DNA of 5,628 nucleotides from NCBI GenBank assembly GCA_025458985.1, contig JALORM010000245.1:1-5628 (forward strand). The letters run 5' to 3'. The position numbers were made by a program, and so were the translations under genes. The notes below the pieces were generated by a model. That model had not been told where the DNA came from and ran no database searches. It worked only from the letters and a program-made list of their open reading frames with translations. Of the stretch, positions 1-5,628 are shown piece by piece. The DNA is from Paracoccaceae bacterium. GTDB taxonomy: Bacteria; Pseudomonadota; Alphaproteobacteria; Rhodobacterales; Rhodobacteraceae. Positions within the stretch are counted from its first letter, which is position 1. Each line of letters starts with the position of its first letter.

Positions 1-762
1 TCACGGTCGCTCTCCTGTGGCGGACCGGGCCTGCAGCAGCAGCCGAACCTCGGTTCCGACGGGCACCACGGGCACGCCGTCGATCCCGTTGTCGGTCGGG
101 CGGCCGTCCTCGACGTAGCGCTGGACGATCCGCCGCATCCCGGCCGAGACCACCGGACTATCCATCAGATCGCGCAGAAGCGCCAGCAGCGCGTTGCCGT
201 CCTGCACCGTCTCGAACTTGGCCGCCAGCGCTTCGAGCGCCTGCGCGTCGTCGTAGGTGGCAAGATATCGGGCATGCGCCCAGGTCTCGGAAAAGAGGTA
301 GTCGCCTTCGAACCGCCAGCTCCAGGCGATCCGGTCCTTCACCGCCTCGCGCACGTCCACGTCCAGGGCCCGCGCTGCGCCGAAGTAGAGGCGCGGGTAC
401 TTCGCCCGGCCGCCCGGCGCACGGTACGGCACACGGTCGAAGACCGCACGAAGGTCGGCCTTGAAGTCGCGGTCGAGGTAGCTCTGGCCTTGCGGCGTCT
501 GGTCCAGAAGGCCGGCGATGGACCACATCTGCGCCAGCAGGAATTCCATGTAGCCGGTGCTCGCCGTCGGCACGACGCGGCGGGCAAGCTCGCCCGTCAG
601 GGCGCGGACGCACAGGACCGGCGGCAGCAGGTCGTCCTGCGCGCCGAAGAGCGGCGCCAGCGCCTCGGCCGCAGCATCGGTGCAGCGGTCGGCCTGCGCC
701 GCCACGATCCGGCCCGATCCCGGGCGGCAGTATTCGCCGATGTCGGTGTCGTACTCCGCCAT
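1..762 (-). CDS. Unrecognised 253-residue protein, candidate immunity or accessory protein
   Basis: The gene is complete: ATG at 762, three bases after the protease stop, and TGA at positions 3-1. I do not recognise the family. The sequence looks largely helical (for example residues 28-62, 72-88, 172-218), rich in Ala, Leu and Arg, with an aromatic central part (KYPRLYFGAARAL at 121-133, WSWRFEGDYLFSETW at 147-161) and a short strand-like end (VPVGTEVRLLLQAR). There is no signal peptide, lipobox or membrane segment, and only three cysteines (12, 27, 51), in contrast to the protease before it. The gene following an effector often encodes its immunity protein, and tight coupling supports joint function. 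However, a protease acting in the periplasm would normally need an exported immunity protein, so an accessory role or a cytoplasmic target are alternatives. The ribosome site is weak (GGGGCGG about 6 nt upstream). Confidence 0.7.
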   Translation of the reverse strand: MAEYDTDIGEYCRPGSGRIVAAQADRCTDAAAEALAPLFGAQDDLLPPVLCVRALTGELARRVVPTASTGYMEFLLAQMWSIAGLLDQTPQGQSYLDRDFKADLRAVFDRVPYRAPGGRAKYPRLYFGAARALDVDVREAVKDRIAWSWRFEGDYLFSETWAHARYLATYDDAQALEALAAKFETVQDGNALLALLRDLMDSPVVSAGMRRIVQRYVEDGRPTDNGIDGVPVVPVGTEVRLLLQARSATGERP

Positions 763-765
763 GCC

Positions 766-1935
766 CTACCGCCCCGATGCCGCCTTCCACTGCTTGTAGC
801 GCAGTTCCTTGCGCTGGTTGCGCGGATTGCCGTAGCCCATGAGGTTCAAGACGTCGTTGGCCGCCACGTTGGTGTCGCCCGCGCGCAGGTGCGCGGGGTA
901 CTGGCCGGTCCCGTTCGAATCGTTCGGATGGCGCAGGCCGATCGTGTGGCCGAACTCGTGCGCCGCGGTGCTGTAGGTGCCCGCGTCGTCGTTGAAGAAG
1001 ATCGCGTAGTTGCCGCCGATTCCGCGTGCAAAGCCGTTCAGGTAGCCGGTTCCACTCTGACGCGCGCCGGGCGGGATCATGAGGTACAGGTACTTGTCGT
1101 AGCCCGGATGCGCCCGCCGGACCGCGCTGTCGATGGCATCGGTCACGGGATAGATTCCGGTCGCCATCCGGCTGCGGTATCCGGGGCTTTCCATCTGGCC
1201 GTTCGCATCGAAGAAACCGCCGCCGGCCGCGAGGTTCGTCGTGGCCGACAGATCGTAACGCGGCAGCGCGGTGATGTTCACCTTGATGCAGGCCGCACGG
1301 TAGCAGTCGTCGAAGAAGCTCTGGTACTGGGCCACGTTCATCGTGGGCCGCGGCAGGGTCAGCGAAGAGCGCGCCGCCGCCCCGGTGCCGGTGGTGATGG
1401 TCTGGTTCACCTCGCACATGCCGACACTGAAGGTCAGCCGCTCGTGGCAGGCGACGTGGACCCAGCCCTTGTCCTGCCCGTTGCAGCGCACGACCACGGT
1501 CGCGTCGCCGGCGTTGTCGCCCCGGATCTCGAACACCGCGCGGTCGGCCGCGATCGAGCTTGTCACCACGGTCACCTTGCCGCCGGGGCGCGTCTCGTAG
1601 GTGCAGTTCGAGATGCAGGTCAGGTTGTTGGTGAAGTCGATGATGCACTTGGCCGTCTGGCCCTTCTCGACCGACAGCCAGACCGCGCCATCGCGCGTCA
1701 GCTTGTCGGATGGCGCGGTCTTGGCCTTCGCGGCGGGCACCCAGTAGGGGTCGGTGCCGGTGTCGACCATGTCGGTCTTGTCGTCGAAGCCGAAATAGTC
1801 GGCCGGCCGGGTCGCCTTCTTGAACTCGGCCACGTCCGGGCAGCAGGTCTGCACGCCCGAGGTCGGCGCCCCGGGGCGGCGCGCCACCTGTCCGGGGGTG
1901 GACTGGGTCGAGGCAGACTGACCGACATCGCACAT
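766..1935 (-). CDS. Metzincin-type zinc metalloprotease, candidate type VI secretion effector
   Basis: This 389-residue protein carries HEFGHTIGLRH at 326-336, a complete metzincin signature. H326, H330 and H336 are expected zinc ligands and E327 the catalytic base. A Met-turn-like NLMGYG follows with Met366, 30 residues after the last ligand. The predicted activity is peptide-bond hydrolysis; the substrate is unknown. Residues 83-163 have the alternating strand pattern of a bacterial Ig-like domain (VWLSVEKGQTAKC through GDATVVVRCNG and GWVHVAC). The catalytic region seems to run from about 195 to 375. There are eleven cysteines (2, 31, 32, 97, 107, 111, 151, 163, 174, 211, 216), all before the catalytic motif and most in or near the Ig-like part, suggesting disulfides in an oxidising compartment. 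No Sec or Tat signal peptide is present, which fits delivery by a type VI apparatus. It follows the two-repeat gene after a 6-nt gap. The protease call is firm; effector status is inferred from DUF4123 linkage. Confidence 0.85.
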   Translation of the reverse strand: MCDVGQSASTQSTPGQVARRPGAPTSGVQTCCPDVAEFKKATRPADYFGFDDKTDMVDTGTDPYWVPAAKAKTAPSDKLTRDGAVWLSVEKGQTAKCIIDFTNNLTCISNCTYETRPGGKVTVVTSSIAADRAVFEIRGDNAGDATVVVRCNGQDKGWVHVACHERLTFSVGMCEVNQTITTGTGAAARSSLTLPRPTMNVAQYQSFFDDCYRAACIKVNITALPRYDLSATTNLAAGGGFFDANGQMESPGYRSRMATGIYPVTDAIDSAVRRAHPGYDKYLYLMIPPGARQSGTGYLNGFARGIGGNYAIFFNDDAGTYSTAAHEFGHTIGLRHPNDSNGTGQYPAHLRAGDTNVAANDVLNLMGYGNPRNQRKELRYKQWKAASGR

Positions 1936-1941
1936 GGCGCG

Positions 1942-2682
1942 CTATCCTTCCTTGCTGCGCAGCGTCGCATCGAGCCGCTTGCGGGCATAGGCCAGAAGCG
2001 ACAGCTCGGGCCGCTCGCCCGCCGCGCGGGCTTCGGCAACCTTGTCGGCGGCCCAGGGGTAGAGCGGATCGCGGTGGAACCCGAACCCCAGCACGAAGAC
2101 CAGGACCAGACAGACCCGCCGGCCGAGCGGAGTGTCGATGCCCAGGTCCTGGGCCGACCGCACCGCCTGCTCTTCGACGAGGTCGGCCGGATAGTCGGCG
2201 CGTGCCTCGCCCGCGATCTCCCACAGCTCGAGGAGCTGGACGTGGAGCTGCCGGTGGTGGATCGCGGTGTCGGTCACCAGACGCTCATGTTCGGGAAGAC
2301 GGGCCAGGCGGTCGACCACGATCTCGCCCCGGTCGCCGATGTGGCGGGCGGCAAGGTCGAGGAACCCGGCGCGCGCAGCGTCGATCCGTTCTTCCTCGGG
2401 CAGGGACAGCGACAGGGGGCCGTGCACGGTGCGAAAGCGGGGATCGAGGTAGAAATACGACCCGAGCCAGTTCATCAGGAACAGCAAGTAGGCGACCGAG
2501 CCGATCGTGCCGAGCTGCATCCCGTCGGCCACCCCGAGCCCGTGGCGCACGAACCTGCGGCAGCGTGCGTCGCCCAGCGCGCGGAACCGCGGGCGATTCA
2601 GCCGCATCAGCGTGTCGAACAGGTGATGATAGTTCGTCTCGAACCGGATCGTGTCGCGCAGACTGTCGCCCAGCGCCGCCAT
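1942..2682 (-). CDS. Helical DUF4123-associated protein with two copies of an LG-x2-F-x2-DP motif
   Basis: This 246-residue protein has no signal peptide and no named family that I can assign with certainty. It is mostly helical and contains two similar units. Unit one (about residues 22-90) ends in LLFLMNWLGSYFYLDPRF; unit two (about 148-215) ends in LVLVFVLGFGFHRDPLYPWA. Each unit has a preceding LG (57-58 and 180-181) and a hydrophobic helix before LG-x2-F-x2-DP. From memory, small proteins with a single such unit, often ending FDRDPxxPWA, are frequent beside DUF4123 genes in type VI clusters, so a loading or accessory role is plausible but unproven. The hydrophobic stretches are short and interrupted, and I read them as buried helices rather than membrane spans. 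Start: ATG overlapping the DUF4123 stop, with GGGGGAAG 7 nt upstream. Confidence 0.75.
   Translation of the reverse strand: MAALGDSLRDTIRFETNYHHLFDTLMRLNRPRFRALGDARCRRFVRHGLGVADGMQLGTIGSVAYLLFLMNWLGSYFYLDPRFRTVHGPLSLSLPEEERIDAARAGFLDLAARHIGDRGEIVVDRLARLPEHERLVTDTAIHHRQLHVQLLELWEIAGEARADYPADLVEEQAVRSAQDLGIDTPLGRRVCLVLVFVLGFGFHRDPLYPWAADKVAEARAAGERPELSLLAYARKRLDATLRSKEG
1945..1953 (-). promoter_or_regulatory. Strong ribosome-binding site of the metalloprotease gene
   Basis: AAGGAAGGA on the minus strand lies 9 nt before the ATG at 1935, within the last codons of the preceding gene and directly before its TAG stop. It is the closest match to the Shine-Dalgarno consensus in this operon. It supports the chosen start and suggests the protease is translated more strongly than its neighbours. 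Confidence 0.65.
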
Positions 2683-3296
2683 CAGCCCGCTTCCCCCGCC
2701 GACAGCGCCACCAGCCGCGGACCCGCGACCGACGACGCATCGCGGTAGATCAGCGTCGCCGGCGCAAGCAGCGCCTCGATCAGCGGATCCGGCTCGTTGT
2801 GCAGCGCGAAGGCGGACATGACCGGCGCGCTCCAGAACCGCAGGAACATCCGCTTGCCGCCCGAGACCTCGACCCGCGTGAAGCGGCGGAAATGTGCTAC
2901 GAGCGCCTCGATCGGCAAGGCCGACAGGACGAAGATGCCGCAGTCCTCGGCCCAGAGCCCGGCAGGCGGGGTCGCTTCGGTGAAGAGACGGCGGGTCAGG
3001 CCATGGTCGGGCGGAAGCCGGACGAGGTAGGGCGCGCGGTCGCGCAGTTCCTCGGCCAGATCGCTCAGGTAGAGGCAGCGGAACGCCAGCCCCGACGCTT
3101 CGAGCATGTCCGGCAGCCCGGGGATCAGGGCGGCGTCGAGAAGGGCGTAGGTTTCGCGGCCGTCGCCGGGAAAGAGCCAGGGGATCATGCCTTCCGGCAC
3201 GGCCCCGCGGTCGTCCGGACCGAGCGGCCGTGCCGGTCCGAGGACCACGGCCGTCCGGCCCGCCACCGCGCCGGGAAGTTCCCCGATTGCGGTCAT
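2682..3296 (-). CDS. DUF4123-family protein, probable type VI secretion effector chaperone/adaptor
   Basis: This 204-residue cytoplasmic protein has no signal peptide or membrane segment. DUF4123 proteins are known adaptors that bind a type VI effector and help load it onto its VgrG or PAAR spike partner. The family pattern is visible in order: YALLDAAL at 50-57, RCLYLSDLAEELRDRAPYLV at 73-92, GIFVLSALPIEALVAHFRRF at 120-139, and a basic, aromatic strand KRMFLRFWSAPVM at 148-160. The ATG at 3296 was chosen because the protein becomes family-like soon after it. An in-frame GTG at 3398 would add 34 unrelated residues and lies on the candidate promoter. A GGGA-like ribosome site sits about 8 nt upstream. 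The stop overlaps the next start by one base (TGATG), implying translational coupling. Membership is assigned from remembered motif patterns; the cargo is inferred from position. Confidence 0.8.
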   Translation of the reverse strand: MTAIGELPGAVAGRTAVVLGPARPLGPDDRGAVPEGMIPWLFPGDGRETYALLDAALIPGLPDMLEASGLAFRCLYLSDLAEELRDRAPYLVRLPPDHGLTRRLFTEATPPAGLWAEDCGIFVLSALPIEALVAHFRRFTRVEVSGGKRMFLRFWSAPVMSAFALHNEPDPLIEALLAPATLIYRDASSVAGPRLVALSAGEAG

Positions 3297-3303
3297 CGCC
3301 GTC

Positions 3304-3315
3304 CCGCCATGGCGG
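3304..3315. repeat. 12-bp perfect palindrome at the ribosome-binding region
   Basis: CCGCCATGGCGG is its own reverse complement. It ends 7 nt before the ATG at 3296, so it overlaps where the ribosome would load. It could be an operator half-site pair, an mRNA hairpin that limits initiation, or chance. Confidence 0.3.
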
Positions 3316-3322
3316 CAGAGGG

Positions 3323-3338
3323 CACGGCCTCGACCGTG
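3323..3338 (-). repeat. Small inverted repeat in the operon leader
   Basis: CACGG and CCGTG form a perfect 5-bp stem around a 6-nt loop, in the stretch between the candidate promoter and the first gene. No T-run follows on the minus strand, so it is not a typical intrinsic terminator. It may be a chance pairing in GC-rich DNA. Confidence 0.25.
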
Positions 3339-3398
3339 TGAGGGGCAATGCGCGATGCCGTCGACCCGACCAAAGGCTGTCTCTCCGCAATGGCACAC

Positions 3399-3426
3399 AC
3401 TATGCCTTGGCGGAATCTGCGGTCAA
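3399..3426 (-). promoter_or_regulatory. Candidate sigma70-type promoter for the DUF4123-effector operon
   Basis: Read on the minus strand, TTGACC (3426-3421, five of six matches to the -35 consensus) is followed by a 16-nt spacer and CATAGT (3404-3399, four of six matches to the -10 consensus). It begins 36 nt past the gyrB stop and would start transcription near 3392, giving a leader of roughly 95 nt before the ATG at 3296. This is a match by eye only. Alphaproteobacterial -10 elements are often loose, so the call is moderate. Confidence 0.4.
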
Positions 3427-3462
3427 TCGCCCATCCGGGCAACAGTCGCGGCGGATCGTTCG

Positions 3463-5628
3463 TCAGAAATCCAGGTTCTCGACGCTCAGCGCGTTCTGCT
3501 GGATGAACTCGCGCCGCGGTTCCACCACGTCGCCCATCAGCTTGGTGAAGATGTCGTCGGCCTCGGCGAGGTCGTCGATCTTCACCTGGAGAAGCGTCCG
3601 CGCCTCGGGGTCAAGCGTGGTTTCCCAGAGCTGCTCGGGGTTCATCTCGCCCAGGCCCTTGTAGCGCTGCAGCGACAGGCCCTTCTCCCCCTCGTCGAGG
3701 ATCGCCTTCAGAAGCTCGGAGGGGCCATGGATCGCCGTTTCGCGGTCCTTGCGCACCAGTCCCGACGGCTGCCGGAAGACCTCGCGCCCCTCGGCCGAGA
3801 CCGACGCCAGCCGCCGCCCCTCGCCCGAGCGCAGCACCGCCCCGTCGAGCGTGCGGATTTCCTCGACCCCGCGCAGCACGCGCGCCAGCCGGATGCCGTG
3901 GTCCTGGGTGATCCGGCCCTGCCAGCCGCGCTCGTACTCCACCGCCACCATGTCGAGCCGCCGCGCCACCGCGTCGGCCACGCCCTGCAGGTCGGCGTCC
4001 GCCCGGCCCGCATCGAAGGCGCCCGCCAGCGCGGCCTGTTCCAGGATGTGCCGCGGGTAGTGGGTCGGGAACCGGCGATCTCTTCGCCGCCCTTCAGGCG
4101 CAGGACCGCGCCCTCGACACCCATCTGGATCAGGTAGTCCTCCAGCGCCGACTGGTCCTTGAGGTAGACCTCGGACTTGCCGCGGCTGACCTTGTAGAGC
4201 GGCGGCTGCGCGATGAAGAGGTGCCCGTTCTCGATCAGCTGCGGCATCTGCCGGAAGAAGAACGTCAAGAGCAGCGTGCGGATGTGCGCGCCGTCCACGT
4301 CGGCGTCGGTCATGATGACGACCTTGTGGTAGCGCAGCTTGCCCACGTCGAACTCGTCGCGCCCGATCCCGGTGCCGAGCGCGGTGATCAGCGTCCCGAT
4401 CTCCTGGCTGGACAGCATCCGGTCGAACCGCGCGCGTTCCACGTTGAGGATCTTGCCGCGCAGGGGCAGCACCGCCTGGTTGTGGCGCGACCGGCCCTGC
4501 TTGGCCGAGCCGCCGGCACTGTCGCCCTCGACCAGGAAGATCTCGGACTTCGCGGGGTCCTTCTCCTGGCAGTCGGCGAGCTTGCCGGGCAGCGACGCCA
4601 CATCCATCGCCGTTTTGCGGCGCGTAAGCTCCCGTGCCTTGCGCGCTGCCTCGCGCGCCAGCGCCGCCTCGATGATCTTTCCGACGATCAGGCGGGCTTC
4701 CTGCGGGTGTTCCTCGAACCACTCGGCGAGCTTCTCGTTGACAAGGTTCTCGACCGCCGGGCGCACCTCGGACGAGACCAGCTTGTCCTTGGTCTGCGAC
4801 GAGAACTTGGGGTCGGGCACCTTCACGCTCAGCACGCAGGTCAGCCCCTCGCGCGCGTCGTCGCCGGTGAAGCTCACCTTTTCTTTCTTCGCGATGCCCG
4901 AGCTTTGGGCATAGAGGTTGATCGTCCGCGTCAGCGCGCCGCGGAACCCCGCAAGGTGCGTGCCGCCATCGCGCTGGGGGATGTTGTTGGTGAAGGGCAG
5001 CACCGTCTCGTGGTAGCTGTCGTTCCACCACATCGCGCATTCCACGCCGATCCCGTCGCGCTCGCCCGACATGAAGATCGGCGCCGAGATCATCGGCGTC
5101 TTCGACCGGTCGAGGTAGCGCACGAATTCCCGCACGCCGCCCTCGTAGAACAGCTCGGCCTTCTGGACCTCGGCCGGGAACGCAAGCTCCCGCAGCCGCG
5201 TCTCGAGCGTCTTGAACTGGTAGTCGAGGTTCGAGAAGGTCTTGGTCGACGCGAGGAAGCGAACCTCGGTCCCTTTGCGCCCTTCGGCATCGCCGACGAC
5301 CCGCAGGTGTTCGACCGTGAAGCCGCCTTCGAAACGGGCGAAGTGCTCCTTGCCGTTCCGCCAGATGCGCAGTTCCAGCCAGTCGGACAGTGCGTTCACG
5401 ACGCTGACGCCCACGCCGTGCAACCCGCCCGAAACCTTGTAGCTGTTCTGGTCGAACTTACCGCCGGCATGCAGCTGGGTCATGATGACCTCGGCCGCGC
5501 TGACGCCTTCTTCCTTGTGGATGTCGACGGGAATCCCGCGCCCGTTGTCGCGCACCGAGACGCTGCTGTCGGCATGGATCGTGACCGTCACTTCGGTCGC
5601 GTGGCCGGCCAGCGCCTCGTCGATCCCG
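3463..5628 (-). CDS. gyrB: DNA gyrase subunit B, 5'-partial and interrupted by a frameshift
   Basis: GyrB is the ATPase subunit of DNA gyrase (A2B2), the cytoplasmic type II topoisomerase that introduces negative supercoils. The window opens at about residue 47 in E. coli numbering (GIDEALAGH), so the start codon and the catalytic Glu/Asn of the first helix lie off the right edge. Visible in order are the GHKL ATPase motifs DNGRGIP and GGLHGVGVSVVNALS, the transducer QTK loop (SSQTKDKLVSSEV), the TOPRIM acid EGDSAGG, PLRGKILNVE, the metal-binding MTDADVDGAH, and near the C-terminus QRYKGLGEMNPEQLWETT. The end NALSVENLDF is typical of GyrB and argues against ParE. The first 519 visible residues and the last 202 lie in different frames, joined near 4071-4080. 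Read literally, translation runs out of frame for about 120 residues and stops at 3708-3710, losing the QRYKGLGEMN region. Identity is very secure; whether the break is biological is not. Confidence 0.96.
4066..4085 (-). other. Frameshift/deletion junction inside gyrB
   Basis: Upstream codons read G-E-E-I-A and end at 4074. The downstream frame resumes at 4071 with F-P-T-H-Y-P-R-H-I. Only two bases, GG at 4073-4072, lie between them. In E. coli GyrB, from memory, about 19 residues separate the corresponding LAG and RRYPKAML segments, and alphaproteobacterial homologues have a similar linker. The missing DNA must be of length 3n+1, so 55 or 58 bp would fit. Coding quality is normal on both sides, which points to one discrete event rather than decay. 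Confidence 0.85.

Noticed and set aside
158..2224. Long minus-strand open frame crossing three genes in another frame
   Set aside because: Its translation is Arg/Gly/Pro-rich and it overlaps the metzincin gene, whose zinc motif is only in the chosen frame.
274..2748. Very long plus-strand open frame of 824 codons
   Set aside because: It lies antisense to three well-supported minus-strand genes, has a His/Arg/Val-rich composition with no domain, and is a typical by-product of high GC at third codon positions.
2683..3396. Upstream extension of the two-repeat gene to 484 residues
   Set aside because: The extension overlaps the DUF4123 gene and is Arg/Pro-rich. The ATG at 2682 has a ribosome site and the usual TGATG overlap.
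3297..3398. GTG start at 3398 for the DUF4123 gene, adding a CxC-containing N-terminus
   Set aside because: It falls on the candidate promoter, has no ribosome site, and the added 34 residues look unlike the family.
3429..3440. Possible gyrB terminator hairpin GCCC-ATCC-GGGC
   Set aside because: Only a 4-bp stem and no following T-run on the minus strand; too weak to call.
4066..4085. Programmed ribosomal frameshift in gyrB
   Set aside because: No slippery heptamer or downstream structure is apparent, and about 19 family residues are missing, which slippage would not restore.
3187..4137. Plus-strand open frame over the 3' end of gyrB and the intergenic region
   Set aside because: Antisense to conserved GyrB sequence, with no motif and no initiation signal.
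3463..5040. Second independent topoisomerase gene overlapping gyrB in another frame
   Set aside because: Only its part after about 4071 is real GyrB C-terminus and it continues the upstream frame. The 5040-4080 part is a shadow.
1..5628. CRISPR arrays, tRNA or rRNA genes, insertion sequences
   Set aside because: No spaced direct repeats, cloverleaf-like sequence, rRNA segments or transposase motifs were seen on either strand.

Overview
The window is GC-rich, and every gene I can support reads on the minus strand. Gene order in the direction of transcription is therefore from high to low coordinates. The high GC content, and a GyrB whose C-terminus matches the alphaproteobacterial form (ending NALSVENLDF), suggest an alphaproteobacterium, probably a member of the Rhodobacteraceae. 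That placement comes from remembered family sequences and was not tested by a search.

Positions 5628-3463 hold most of gyrB, the DNA gyrase B subunit. The first ~46 codons lie beyond the right edge. The reading frame breaks near 4071-4080: the ATPase, transducer and TOPRIM parts read in one frame and the last 202 residues in another. About 19 residues that the family normally has at this point are absent. This fits a small deletion of ~55-58 bp, or an assembly/consensus error, inside an essential gene.

Positions 3462-3297 are intergenic. They hold a plausible sigma70-type promoter (TTGACC-N16-CATAGT), followed by two short inverted repeats in the presumed leader. No convincing gyrB terminator is visible.

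Positions 3296-1 hold four tightly packed genes that look like one operon: a DUF4123-family protein (type VI secretion effector chaperone/adaptor), a helical protein built from two copies of the same motif, a cysteine-rich metzincin-type zinc metalloprotease with an Ig-like N-terminal domain, and a small unrecognised protein ending at position 1. Junctions are a 1-nt stop/start overlap, a 6-nt gap and a 3-nt gap. The most economical reading is a type VI secretion cargo module. In it the DUF4123 protein loads the protease onto a VgrG/PAAR spike, the two-repeat protein is an accessory of that step, and the last gene is a candidate immunity or accessory protein. No VgrG, PAAR or structural T6SS gene is in the window, so delivery is inferred from DUF4123 alone. 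The effector and its two unrecognised neighbours are the part most likely to be undescribed.
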